DNA of 64,000 bases from the NCBI RefSeq assembly GCF_000376225.1, contig NZ_AQXL01000118.1:1-64000 (forward strand). Direction: 5' to 3'. The DNA is from Effusibacillus pohliae DSM 22757 (GTDB lineage Bacteria; Bacillota; Bacilli; Tumebacillales; Effusibacillaceae). Positions within the stretch are counted from its first letter, which is position 1, and each line of letters starts with the position of its first letter. The notes beneath the pieces are model-generated. The model ran no database searches. It was not told the DNA's origin and saw only the letters and a program-made list of their open reading frames with translations. The translations under genes were made by a program, and so were the position numbers. Shown piece after piece: positions 24,069-33,100 of the stretch.

Positions 24069-25349
24069 GTGCGAGAGATCGTCCTTTACAAACTGGCAAT
24101 CATTGGTCTTGGATATGTCGGGCTGCCGCTGGCTCGTTTGTTTCTGAAAAAAGGCCATACCGTATACGGGATTGACGTGGACGCAAACAAAATCAGGAAA
24201 CTGATGAAGCGGCAGAGCTATCTGTCCGACTTTACAAATGGCGACATTCGAAGCCTGTTTGCAACGGGTCGTTTCTTTGTCGGTGACTCGTACGACGTGG
24301 TGGCAGAAGTGGATGCGGTGATTCTGTGTGTGCCAACCCCCCTGGACGAACAGGCACAGCCCGATCTGCAATACGTGCGGAAGGCGATGGAAAGCGCATT
24401 GCCTTATCTGCGAAACGGTCAGCTGGTGGTCCTCGAGAGTTCGACCTATCCCGGAACGACCGAGGAAGAACTGCGACCGCTGCTCGAGGCAAGCGGCCTG
24501 CAAGCCGGTAAGGATGTAGCGTTAGCGTATTCGCCGGAACGGATCGACCCTGGCCAGGATCAGATTGCTCTGCATAAGATTCCGAAAGTGCTGGGGGGAG
24601 TGACACCCAGGTGCACGCAATTTGCGAAACGGGTCTATGAAACGGTTTTTGACCAGGTAGTGGTGGTGTCTTCTCCGAGGGTTGCTGAGATGACCAAGCT
24701 GCTGGAGAACTGTCAGCGGTTCGTCAACATTTCATTCATGAACGAACTGGCGATGTTGTGCGACAGGATGCAGATCGATCTGTGGGAAGTGATCGCTGCC
24801 GCAAGCACAAAACCGTACGGCTTTACCCCGTATTATCCGGGGCCGGGCATCGGCGGGCATTGCATTCCGGTCGACCCGCTCTACCTGTCATGGAAAGCGA
24901 GGGAATACCAGTTCGATCTGCAATTTATCGAGTTGGCCCACAAGATCAACCAACAGATGCCGGATTTTGTCGTTTGGAAACTGCAGCAGCATCTATCAGC
25001 CAAAAAGCCGCTGGCGGGAAGCCGGGTGTTTGTGATTGGCGTCACGTACAAGAAAGATGTGAATGATACGCGTGAATCGACCGCTTTCAAAATTATCGAG
25101 CGGCTGCTGGCGTTGGGGATTCTGGTCAATTTTTACGATCCCTATATCAAGGAGATCGAAGTGGCCGGGATGCGGCTGAAACGTCTGGCGCTGACCCGAA
25201 GGTATGTGGAACAGCATGATTGTACGCTGATTCTCACCGATCACACCGGCATTCCATATGAATCGATCGTGGCGTATGCGCCGTTGGTGATTGATACGCG
25301 CAACGCGACACGCAGCGTGCAGCACCGCCGGAACGTCATTTTGTTGTAG
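24069..25349 (+). CDS. Nucleotide-sugar dehydrogenase (WbpA/WecC/TviB-like)
   Basis: The NAD fold carries LAIIGLGYVGLPLA, followed by CVPTPLDEQAQPDL, ESSTYPGTT, SPERIDPG, and the catalytic cysteine in GPGIGGHCIPVDP. The C-terminal domain has GVTYKKDVNDTRES. The HCIPVDP and SPERIDPG forms are those of UDP-N-acetyl-hexosamine or related dehydrogenases rather than classic Ugd. It oxidises C6 of an NDP-sugar to a uronate. GTG 24069 follows AAGGGG. It starts a tight three-gene operon with two epimerases (12 and 4 bp gaps). Confidence 0.87.
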   Translation: MREIVLYKLAIIGLGYVGLPLARLFLKKGHTVYGIDVDANKIRKLMKRQSYLSDFTNGDIRSLFATGRFFVGDSYDVVAEVDAVILCVPTPLDEQAQPDLQYVRKAMESALPYLRNGQLVVLESSTYPGTTEEELRPLLEASGLQAGKDVALAYSPERIDPGQDQIALHKIPKVLGGVTPRCTQFAKRVYETVFDQVVVVSSPRVAEMTKLLENCQRFVNISFMNELAMLCDRMQIDLWEVIAAASTKPYGFTPYYPGPGIGGHCIPVDPLYLSWKAREYQFDLQFIELAHKINQQMPDFVVWKLQQHLSAKKPLAGSRVFVIGVTYKKDVNDTRESTAFKIIERLLALGILVNFYDPYIKEIEVAGMRLKRLALTRRYVEQHDCTLILTDHTGIPYESIVAYAPLVIDTRNATRSVQHRRNVILL

Positions 25350-25361
25350 GAGGGAACGGTT

Positions 25362-26339
25362 TTGAAAATCCTTGTTACAGGCGGCGCCGGCTTCATCGGA
25401 TCTCATCTGGTCCAGCGGCTTTTGAGAATCGGGCACCAGGTGACTACGCTGGACGATTGTTCGACAGGGCGACCGGAATTCCTGCGTGACGTGATGGGCC
25501 ACCAGAGGCACACGTTTGTCCACGATTCGGTGACCAACCGGCAAACCCTCAGCAAGCTGATGGACAACTGTGACACCGTGTTTCATCTGGCTGCCGTTTT
25601 GGGAGTTAAAAATACGGTCGAAAATCCGTTGAAAGTGATGGAAGGGAATATTGACGGCACCCGGAATGTGCTGGAACTGGCCTATCGCAAGCGCGTGAAA
25701 GTGATTTTTGCATCGACTTCTGAAATCTATGGGAAGAACCAGAACCTCCCCTTCACCGAGGAATCGGATCGCGTGCTGGGGGCGCCATCGATTCACCGCT
25801 GGTGTTATGCCACAGCGAAATCACTTGACGAACATTTGTGTTTCGCCTACGCCAAGAACGGATTGCCGGTGACGATCATCCGCTATTTCAACACATACGG
25901 CCCTCGCCAGACATCCTCCCAGTATGGCGGGGTCGTGGCGCGGTTTGTCAGGGCGGCACTGAACAATGAACCGATCGAAGTCTATGGCGACGGTACCCAA
26001 TCCAGGTGTTTTACGTATATTGATGATGCTGTAACGGGCACGGTGGCTGCACTCGGACCGAGAGCCAACGGACTGGCTTTCAATATCGGTTCGGACCAGC
26101 AGACTACCGTGCAGGAGTTAGCCACCCTGATCCATCGGCTGGCGGGCTCCACATCGCCGATCGTCCGGGTGCCGTATGAAGCGGCGTATGGACCCGGGTA
26201 TGAAGATATGAAGGCGCGGATTCCCGACCTTTCCCGTTCCCGGTCGATCCTGGGGTACACACCGCGGGTGGGTCTGGAAACGGGGTTGCGTCGAACCATC
26301 GAATGGTACCGCCAAACTGTCGAATCCGAACGGGGGTGA
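25362..26339 (+). CDS. NAD-dependent sugar epimerase/decarboxylase (extended SDR)
   Basis: This extended SDR has VTGGAGFIGSHLV at the N terminus, STSEIYGKN, the catalytic Tyr-Lys in WCYATAKSLDE, and RYFNTYGPRQ. The HRWCYATAKSLDE form and the EIYG motif resemble UDP-glucuronate decarboxylases/epimerases. It probably acts on the uronic acid made by the upstream dehydrogenase; whether it decarboxylates or epimerises cannot be decided. TTG 25362 follows AGGAGGG. It is 12 bp from the dehydrogenase and 4 bp from the next epimerase. Confidence 0.8.
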   Translation: MKILVTGGAGFIGSHLVQRLLRIGHQVTTLDDCSTGRPEFLRDVMGHQRHTFVHDSVTNRQTLSKLMDNCDTVFHLAAVLGVKNTVENPLKVMEGNIDGTRNVLELAYRKRVKVIFASTSEIYGKNQNLPFTEESDRVLGAPSIHRWCYATAKSLDEHLCFAYAKNGLPVTIIRYFNTYGPRQTSSQYGGVVARFVRAALNNEPIEVYGDGTQSRCFTYIDDAVTGTVAALGPRANGLAFNIGSDQQTTVQELATLIHRLAGSTSPIVRVPYEAAYGPGYEDMKARIPDLSRSRSILGYTPRVGLETGLRRTIEWYRQTVESERG

Positions 26340-26343
26340 CACC

Positions 26344-27261
26344 TTGAAGGCGATTGTAACCGGCGGAGCCGGGTTTATCGGCTCCCATCTGGTAGAGGCA
26401 CTGGTTGCGGAAGGGGCTTTGGTGCATGTGATCGACAATCTTGCGACCGGCCACCGGGAGTGGGTGAACCCGCAGGCGGTCCTGCACGTGCTGGATGTTG
26501 GCGATGCGGAAACCCGGGAGTTGATCGTGCGCGAGCAACCGGATGTTGTGTTTCACCTGGCGGCGCAGGTCGATGTGCAACGTTCGATCCGGGAACCGGA
26601 CTATGATGCGTCTGTCAACATCCTGGGAACCATTAATGTGTTGGAGGCATGTTGCCAGGCTTCTGTCAAAAAATTGGTCTATGCATCTTCCTGCGCCGTG
26701 TATGGCGATTGCGGGACGGAACTGATCCGCGAGGAACAGCCCACCTGCCCGATTTCGTTTTACGGAATTTCCAAACTGACGCCCGAATCGTTTATCCGTT
26801 TGTTTCACCAAATGCACCGGCTGCAGTACACGATTTTGCGTTACGCGAATGTCTATGGCCCCCGGCAGACACCGAAAGGAGAAGGCGGCGTGGTGGCGAT
26901 TTTCCTGGATCGCATCAAGCGGGGGATGCCGCTGCAGATTCATGGGGACGGGGAACAAACCCGCGATTTTGTCTATGTAAAAGATGTCGTACGAGCCAAC
27001 CTGGCGGCCATTGGCAAAGGAGACAACCAGATCATCCACGTATCCACCGCCGCCCGCACATCGATCAATCAGTTGGTGGACTATCTGAAAGACATTCACG
27101 GTGCTGACATTCCGGTCGAATATTGGCCGGAAAGGCCGGGCGACATCCGGAACAGCTGCCTGGCCAACCGGAAAGCGTACGAACAGTTGGGGTGGCAACC
27201 CGAGTATGGCATTCGCCAGGGGCTGGCGGAGACCTATTCGTTTGTCATGAACTCCCGATAA
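26344..27261 (+). CDS. UDP-sugar 4-epimerase (GalE-like extended SDR)
   Basis: 305 residues with VTGGAGFIGSHLV, DNLATGHREWV, FHLAAQVDVQRS, ASSCAVYGD, the catalytic SFYGISKLTPE and RYANVYGPRQ. It is close to the GalE-like epimerases of polysaccharide clusters that invert C4 of UDP-glucose, UDP-GlcNAc or UDP-uronates. TTG 26344 lies 4 bp after the previous stop, so it is co-translated. A terminator follows at 27275. Confidence 0.83.
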   Translation: MKAIVTGGAGFIGSHLVEALVAEGALVHVIDNLATGHREWVNPQAVLHVLDVGDAETRELIVREQPDVVFHLAAQVDVQRSIREPDYDASVNILGTINVLEACCQASVKKLVYASSCAVYGDCGTELIREEQPTCPISFYGISKLTPESFIRLFHQMHRLQYTILRYANVYGPRQTPKGEGGVVAIFLDRIKRGMPLQIHGDGEQTRDFVYVKDVVRANLAAIGKGDNQIIHVSTAARTSINQLVDYLKDIHGADIPVEYWPERPGDIRNSCLANRKAYEQLGWQPEYGIRQGLAETYSFVMNSR

Positions 27262-27274
27262 CCGCCAGCCAAAC

Positions 27275-27297
27275 AGGCCAGTGCGGCCTTTTTTTGT
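27275..27297 (+). terminator. Terminator after the epimerase operon
   Basis: AGGCC and GGCCT flank a 5-nt loop and are followed by seven T. Confidence 0.8.
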
Positions 27298-27300
27298 GTG

Positions 27301-28068
27301 CTATCGGAAAGGTTCGCGATGCGGATCATACCTGCGTACAAGCTGATACGGCCTGACACGGAATGCTTCATAGGGAACGCAAATGCCGCGCATTGAGTCG
27401 AGCACGCGCGACCTGAATTTGGGACGGGTGATATAGGAAGCCAGATTGGTTTCGTCGATCTTTTGAAACCGGACCTCTTTCGTTTCGTTTGATGGAGCGG
27501 TTGGGCCTGCCTGACAAGTTCCGCGAAAGACGATCGAAATGGTGCTTCCATTTGAATAGACGCCGGTAATCCCGTGCAAGTTCACATGAATTCCCGTTTC
27601 TTCCAAAATCTCGCGACACAATGCGGCATCCAACGTTTCCCCTGCTTCAACGCCGCCCCCTGGGAGTTCCCATGTGTCAGAACGCCAATACGTGCGGACG
27701 AGCAGTGCTTCCTGCTGCTCATTTGTAATATAGCCGCTGACTGTTACAGTCTGTTGCGGCGAAGGATACGATCCGGTTGACTGCAGGAATTCCTCCCTGC
27801 ACGCCAGGTACAACTCCCGTTGTTTGCACTCGGCTTGTGCGCGGCGGTGCAACTCATCCTTTTGAACCCGTTCTTCGATCTTCCGGTACTCCTCCAGGTT
27901 CGGATACTCCCAGATCGCTGTGATTTCTCGCCTGTTTTCAGTGATCCAGCACCCCACCAGCCTGGCGCCGTTTTTCACCCGGTTTGGCAGCAGGTATGCA
28001 TGGAAAAACCGGTTCAGCGGCTCCGCATGTTCCGGGCGGATCTGGTACGTTTGCCTCTGGTAGATCAT
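27301..28068 (-). CDS. NIPSNAP-NUDIX fusion hydrolase
   Basis: Two domains are visible. Residues 1 to about 100 form a ferredoxin-like NIPSNAP segment (YQIRPEHAEPLNRFFHAYLL, ITAIWEYPNLEEYRKIE). From about 105 there is a NUDIX domain with the complete box GGGVEAGETLDAALCREI-LEETGI. NUDIX enzymes hydrolyse nucleoside diphosphates linked to another group; here NDP-sugars are attractive candidates given the location, but this is inference. ATG 28068 has GGAGG upstream. It lies alone on the minus strand within the glycan locus. Confidence 0.83.
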   Translation of the reverse strand: MIYQRQTYQIRPEHAEPLNRFFHAYLLPNRVKNGARLVGCWITENRREITAIWEYPNLEEYRKIEERVQKDELHRRAQAECKQRELYLACREEFLQSTGSYPSPQQTVTVSGYITNEQQEALLVRTYWRSDTWELPGGGVEAGETLDAALCREILEETGIHVNLHGITGVYSNGSTISIVFRGTCQAGPTAPSNETKEVRFQKIDETNLASYITRPKFRSRVLDSMRGICVPYEAFRVRPYQLVRRYDPHREPFR

Positions 28069-28262
28069 TCCCCTGACCTCCGCGTTGTTCCCCAGTTTGC
28101 AGGTTACGGTTTTAATCTATGCAGTGGCTGGCCCGTTTGCCAAAACTCGAGACAGACGTCCACCCATGTGCATCCAACCATTTTATGAACGGAAGCGGGT
28201 AGCGGTGCATTAAATGTTGGTAAAGACCGTAGAAGCAGACAACAGAAAGGAGCAGATCGCGC

Positions 28263-29876
28263 ATGGATCTGGCGCAGGGAAAAATCGACCCCTCGTTCGG
28301 GGCGCAGTCGGTAGCGGACATGGAAACAATGGAAACCGACATAGATGGGGAAGAAATGGAAGCGGACGCCGTCGAACAAGCGGAACTGGAACCGGAGGCG
28401 GCCCTAGACGTCCACGACCCACCGGCGGACACACCGGTTCAGGCGGCCGAAGTTCCGGCTGCAGCGGCAGAACCGATGATCGATTACGCCCAAATCAGGG
28501 AATGGGTGCAGCAGGTACGGGTACAAAGCGTCGAGAATGAGCCGGTGATCGTTGAAAATCCCACTCCGCTGCCTCTCATCTGGCGCAGCAAGCGGGATGC
28601 CGTTCTGAAAGTGGGAGAGGATCTGTGTGTCAAGGTGTTTGCCAACGAGCAGGACTGCGAACGGGAACATCATGCGCTGTCGCTGGGTCAGAACACCTCT
28701 TTGATTCCCCGCGTGTTTGACAAGGGCACCCATTACATCTTTATGGAACTGGTGAAAGGAATCACTCTGCACGATTACTTGCAATCGCAACCGCTGACCA
28801 GGGAACTGTCCCTCAAGCTGATCGAGATGCTGGCCACATTCAAGGATATCGGGTATAAGATGATCGACCATCACAAGCGGAAAATCTATCTCCAGCCGGA
28901 TGGCAGCATCAAGGTGTTTGACGTGGCCCACATGGTGTGGCGGGAGCGCACCTATCCGTATCCCCGCAAGCTGTTGAGCAGTCTGGGCAATGACCATAAG
29001 GATGTGTTCCTCGCACATGTACGGGAAATGGCCCCCAATCTTTATCAGGAATGGCAGCAACACATGCAGATCGACAGCATGGCCCGCCAGATTTACCAGG
29101 TGATCGCCAAAAGCAATCTGCCGGAAACGGAAGACGCGGTGCGTGCGCTCAGTCAGCCGTTGCTGACGATGAGCAACAAGAAGAAATATTTCGCGAAGCT
29201 GGAAGGCTTGGTGCGAAAAATTTACAAAGAAGAATGGTACAAGGATCTGGCCGAGCAGGGGCGCGATGCTGAAACTGTAAAGGAAGAGATTGACCGGCAG
29301 ATCGACCAGTATCAGGCGAAAGCGGGCGAGCCTCCGCAAGGGAAGCCGGAGAAGCGACCGGAAGAGCCGATGGTGACCGAAGAGAACGACAATCTGGGGA
29401 TGATGGAAACGGATCACGAGCTGGAGCAACTGCGAAACCGGTTTTATCCGTATCTGCTGGAAAAGGAAAGCAGACTCAGGAAAAACGGCAAACGGAAGCA
29501 ACTGAAAGATGATTTCGCGGACTGGATCGACCGCTCGCTGGTAACCGGAAATAAACAGAAAACAAAGGACAAAAAACGGAGTGCGAAAAGCGGAAAGGCC
29601 GAAACATCGAAAAAAACCATCGAGAAGTACGTGAAACGGCAGATTGACCGGTATCTGGAGAAAAACCAGTTGGTACAAAAACTACAACAGAAATCGAGCA
29701 CCGTAAAATCCAACCCAAAACTGAAGTCCAATCCCAAACCGAAACTGACGCATGTCACAAAGCCAAGCGAAAAATCGGTTACCAAGTCAAAGCCCGGTTC
29801 CGGGACAAAAGCCAAGGTCGCCAAATCAACCGCCTTGGAAGGGAAAGTGAAAAGCAAGGCGCACAAGGTTTTCTGA
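28263..29876 (+). CDS. Kinase-like protein with degenerate P-loop and Lys-rich tail (family B, copy 2)
   Basis: A 537-residue paralogue of the protein at 20936. It shares EQDCEREHHALSLGQNTSLI, YIFMELVKGITL, MIDHHKRKIYLQPDGSIKV, FDVAHMVWRERTYPYPRKLL and the helical region to about residue 345. The glycine loop is lost (WRSKRDAVLK replaces GKGRQGAVF) while the lysine in CVKVF remains, so it may be a pseudokinase. The N terminus is acidic. The last 190 residues are strongly basic with KLKSNPKPK-type repeats, suited to binding an anionic polymer. AAAGGAG precedes ATG 28263. Confidence 0.75.
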   Translation: MDLAQGKIDPSFGAQSVADMETMETDIDGEEMEADAVEQAELEPEAALDVHDPPADTPVQAAEVPAAAAEPMIDYAQIREWVQQVRVQSVENEPVIVENPTPLPLIWRSKRDAVLKVGEDLCVKVFANEQDCEREHHALSLGQNTSLIPRVFDKGTHYIFMELVKGITLHDYLQSQPLTRELSLKLIEMLATFKDIGYKMIDHHKRKIYLQPDGSIKVFDVAHMVWRERTYPYPRKLLSSLGNDHKDVFLAHVREMAPNLYQEWQQHMQIDSMARQIYQVIAKSNLPETEDAVRALSQPLLTMSNKKKYFAKLEGLVRKIYKEEWYKDLAEQGRDAETVKEEIDRQIDQYQAKAGEPPQGKPEKRPEEPMVTEENDNLGMMETDHELEQLRNRFYPYLLEKESRLRKNGKRKQLKDDFADWIDRSLVTGNKQKTKDKKRSAKSGKAETSKKTIEKYVKRQIDRYLEKNQLVQKLQQKSSTVKSNPKLKSNPKPKLTHVTKPSEKSVTKSKPGSGTKAKVAKSTALEGKVKSKAHKVF

Positions 29877-29933
29877 CAGGAATAGCACATCCTGACCCCA
29901 CATGGAAGATTGATTCAGTGAAGGGGGATCGTT

Positions 29934-31028
29934 TTGAAGATTCTTGTTATCTGGCGTCTGTTGACGGTAGGCGGTGTGAATGCCGGTTGGCGGAACCGTG
30001 CGATGTATTTTCAAAAACATGGGATTGTCACCGAATTTCTGTACACAACCGATCTTGGCGGCATGCACATCATGCAGGACGTTGCTCCCGTTTACCTGAC
30101 AAAAGTGGAGCAAGAGATTGTCGGAGTGATTGAACGCAATTCGTATGATGCGATTGTCGTTGTCGATACAGGAGACGCCTATCGCTGGATTCGGAAGGCG
30201 AATTTTACCGGTCCGGTGATCGTTGAAGTGCGAACGCCGGAGATTTTAAAGCTGAAACCACATGTGCAAGGGTTTGCGGGCGTCCGGCCGGCCGCGTTTG
30301 TCGTCCCCTCCTGCTACCAGAAGCGGCTGGCTTCGATTCTGGTTGACGACATCCCGATCGAAGTGATTTACAACGGTGTGGATCTCTCATTCTTTCACCC
30401 CATCCCGTTCGATCAGATTCATTATGACACGGAACCGTTTTTGCCGAGCGGAAAAAAGATTGTCGGCTGGATCGGCCGGCTTGACAAGCGGAAAAATTGG
30501 CCGTTGCTGTTGCGAATTGCCCGTTTGATCAGGAAAGAACGAGATGACATCGAGTTCTGGGTAATCGGCGGTGCGCAAAGCGTGCAGCGGGACGAATTTG
30601 CCGCAAAGTGGAAGGAGGAGCAGCTGACCGAGATCGTAAAATGGTTCCCGGTCGTGCCCTATCAGGAGATGCCGCATGTCTATGCAAAGATTCGGCAGTC
30701 GGGCGGCTGCACACTGGCGACGACAAAAGGGGAGTCGTTCGGCAACACGTTCATCGAGTCGATGGCATGCGGTGTACCTGTCGTCGCCCCCAAAATCACC
30801 TCCATTCCCGAATTGGTCTTGCAGGGCGAAACGGGTCGCCTGTACCGGGAGGAACATGCACGCGGGGCAACCCGCCAAATTTACCGCGTGGTTGACAACC
30901 CGACTGTCTATCATCTGATGTCACAGGCGGCTGTCGAGCGGGCGCAAAACCAGTTTGCGATCAACCGTTGCGCCGAAGCCTATATCCGCCTGCTGAAGCG
31001 GGTTGTAGTGGAAGGGGGCCGCCTGTGA
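29934..31028 (+). CDS. GT4 glycosyltransferase
   Basis: This GT-B enzyme has ILVIWRLLTVGGVNAGWRNR at the N terminus, VDTGDAYRWI, and a donor domain with YNGVDLSFFHP, VGWIGRLDKRKNWPLLL, FWVIGGAQ, and ATTKGESFGNTFIESMACGV. This last segment supplies the E-x7-E motif of GT4. TTG 29934 follows GAAGGGGG. The stop overlaps the ATG of the HipA-family kinase (TGATG), indicating coupled translation. Donor and acceptor are unknown. Confidence 0.85.
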   Translation: MKILVIWRLLTVGGVNAGWRNRAMYFQKHGIVTEFLYTTDLGGMHIMQDVAPVYLTKVEQEIVGVIERNSYDAIVVVDTGDAYRWIRKANFTGPVIVEVRTPEILKLKPHVQGFAGVRPAAFVVPSCYQKRLASILVDDIPIEVIYNGVDLSFFHPIPFDQIHYDTEPFLPSGKKIVGWIGRLDKRKNWPLLLRIARLIRKERDDIEFWVIGGAQSVQRDEFAAKWKEEQLTEIVKWFPVVPYQEMPHVYAKIRQSGGCTLATTKGESFGNTFIESMACGVPVVAPKITSIPELVLQGETGRLYREEHARGATRQIYRVVDNPTVYHLMSQAAVERAQNQFAINRCAEAYIRLLKRVVVEGGRL

Positions 31029-31807
31029 TGCAGCCTGTTGCCTACAAGCGATGCTTCCCAGGAAAATCGGGTGCCCATTTGATCGCCTTTGATGATGGTC
31101 GCGAGTATGTGGTCAAGTTTCTGAAGCCCGGCTTCGAGCGAACGCTGGCAAATGAATGGATCGCCTATTGCCTGGCCCGATTTTTGCAACTTCCCGTCCC
31201 ACCAGCCAAACTGGTAGAGATTCCCCCGTCGTTTTGCCGCAGTGTACCGGCCTTGGCCACAGTCCCTCCGACCCAAAAACAGTTTGCGTCCCTCTACATC
31301 GACGGCTGTGTGGACGGAACCGCAGCGGATGTGCAATATGTGGTGAACCACCGCTCCCTCCCGGGCATCATCCTGCTCGACTACTGGCTGTGCAATCGAG
31401 ACAGGACACGAAAAAATATTTTGCTGCAGGAACAGGGACCGGGCACTTACTATTTGTGGATGATCGACCAGGCGGAAATTTTCGGATCCTACGGGTGGAT
31501 GCTGCCACACCTGGAAACGCTTCCGGTCGGCATCCTGAAAAGTGCGGTGCATCAACTGATGGCCCGCTTTATCGAAGAGGAACGGCAATTTTATGAACAG
31601 TTGGATGTCATTCAGACGATCCCTTCCCTTCTGTTGGAGGAGATCCTTGCGTTTGTACCGAATGACTGGGGCTTGACAAGCGTTGACAAACGTGGAATCA
31701 TCTCCACACTTCTATACCGCAGACAAAAAAGCCTGCCTCATTTGGTGCATAAATTCATCAAAAATGTATACCGGCCGTTGCACACGCAACTGGATGGAGA
31801 AACGTGA
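31028..31807 (+). CDS. HipA-family kinase-like protein
   Basis: 259 residues with a HipA/PI-kinase-like core: REYVVKFLKPGFERTLANEWIA supplies the nucleotide lysine and following helix. LPGIILLDYWLCNRDRTRKN matches the catalytic D-x4-N segment, and LWMIDQAEIFG the metal-binding Asp. This short stand-alone HipA form occurs in Bacillales without a HipB antitoxin, and none is present here. Coupling to a glycosyltransferase gene points to glycan or coat modification rather than persistence. The substrate is unknown. Confidence 0.75.
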   Translation: MQPVAYKRCFPGKSGAHLIAFDDGREYVVKFLKPGFERTLANEWIAYCLARFLQLPVPPAKLVEIPPSFCRSVPALATVPPTQKQFASLYIDGCVDGTAADVQYVVNHRSLPGIILLDYWLCNRDRTRKNILLQEQGPGTYYLWMIDQAEIFGSYGWMLPHLETLPVGILKSAVHQLMARFIEEERQFYEQLDVIQTIPSLLLEEILAFVPNDWGLTSVDKRGIISTLLYRRQKSLPHLVHKFIKNVYRPLHTQLDGET

Positions 31808-31816
31808 TTCACTTCC

Positions 31817-31846
31817 AACAAGGCCACCTGTTTCAGTGGCCTTGTT
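31817..31846. terminator. Convergent stem-loop between HipA-like and MurG-like genes
   Basis: AACAAGGCCAC and GTGGCCTTGTT form a perfect 11-bp stem with an 8-nt loop. T-runs are short on both strands. Confidence 0.6.
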
Positions 31847-32937
31847 CATGCACTGTGAAACGGGGTGAATTCCAGGATTTTACCAAACAGGTCGGGCAGT
31901 TCATCGAGCCGGCGGCCGGCCAGTACATGCATCGAGCGGGCGACCACCTCTGCTCCAGTTTGTGGAATTTTATTGAATTTCTGTTCGAAGTAGCTGCTAT
32001 ACTGCACGATCTCTGCAATCCGTTTTGCCAGATCGTCAGCGGTGAACCGGTTTGAAGCGATGCATACATCGCTCCCCACCAGTTCCGCCAGCATCATGTT
32101 TTTGACGAGCCGCTCCTTCGTATCCGCCGGCAATGCCAAGAGCGGGGTGCCAGTCGTGATGCAATCGATCAGGATTCCCATTCCAGGCTTGCTCACCACG
32201 AGCGACGCGGCGTTCACCAAATCTCTCCCATTTTCAAACAAGGGCGCCTGAATGATCGGGGGCGCAAACTCGTAATCGACCGGCTCCAACTGACTCGCCA
32301 CCACGATCCGGTACGAGGTTTTCAGCCGGTTGATTTTGTTGTACCAATCTACAATGAATCGGTATCGGTACTTGCCGATGCCGCCCCCCATCTGCACGAG
32401 AATAAACGGTTCATCCTCCGGGATGCCCAATCTCTTTTTGACTTGCCCGGGAGTTTGTGTCAGGTTACGGACAATGGGAGGAATCGGCACATAGTACACG
32501 GAGAGATCTGGAAGCTTCTCCGGCAGTCGTAAATTGATGTGAAAAAACAGATCGGTTGTTTGTTGGGCGATGTTTTGGATCTGCTGTTTGAACTTTCGCG
32601 TCAATTCCGTATCGTCCGGCGAGACCGCCAGTTCACTGTGATAAATCCCGGCCAGAATCGGGCCGTCTTGTTGCCGTTTTTGCTTAAGCAGCCGTACCTC
32701 TTCCCGCCAGTCATGAAAGATCAGGTCCTGTTTCAGAAACCATTCCCTGCAGTTTTTCAACTGGGCTCCGGAAAACGCTCTAAGTCTGCAGCTTGGGAGA
32801 TTGTTGCGAAGCCACTCATGCGCCGGAGGGAACGCGTGAATACGAACTGGTAACGAACCGATCTCCATGCTTTTTTCGACATTCGCCACACACCGGTTCA
32901 AATGCCCCAGGTTGCGTCCAACGATATAGTCGACCAT
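31846..32937 (-). CDS. MurG/MGT-like glycosyltransferase (GT-B)
   Basis: The N terminus MVDYIVGRNLGHLNRCV recalls the GxGHxxR start of MurG and MGT-type transferases. The C-terminal half has ILVQMGGGIGKYR, then SLVVSKPGMGILIDCITTGTPLLALPA, the nucleotide-sugar site of family 28/1 enzymes. It probably transfers a sugar from a UDP donor. ATG 32937 has GAGGAGGT 7 bp upstream; the GTG at 32946 is part of that site. It is the only minus-strand gene between two plus-strand glycan operons. Confidence 0.8.
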   Translation of the reverse strand: MVDYIVGRNLGHLNRCVANVEKSMEIGSLPVRIHAFPPAHEWLRNNLPSCRLRAFSGAQLKNCREWFLKQDLIFHDWREEVRLLKQKRQQDGPILAGIYHSELAVSPDDTELTRKFKQQIQNIAQQTTDLFFHINLRLPEKLPDLSVYYVPIPPIVRNLTQTPGQVKKRLGIPEDEPFILVQMGGGIGKYRYRFIVDWYNKINRLKTSYRIVVASQLEPVDYEFAPPIIQAPLFENGRDLVNAASLVVSKPGMGILIDCITTGTPLLALPADTKERLVKNMMLAELVGSDVCIASNRFTADDLAKRIAEIVQYSSYFEQKFNKIPQTGAEVVARSMHVLAGRRLDELPDLFGKILEFTPFHSA

Positions 32938-33100
32938 TCGTTGCACCTCCTCGTTTTTCGTATATGTAACCAGCCCGCCCGCAGTTCCGCAGAAATCCGG
33001 AACTTCGCAAAATGGGCGTCCGCTTCTGCGGAAATTCTATGCCTTTGCACAAGAGCAACCGGCATCCGCCTCATAGTATGGCTACAAAAGGAGGAACGCC

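Noticed and set aside
28404-29678. Minus-strand ORF of 424 codons opposite the second kinase-like gene
   Set aside because: Shadow ORF; the plus strand is clearly homologous to the gene at 20936.
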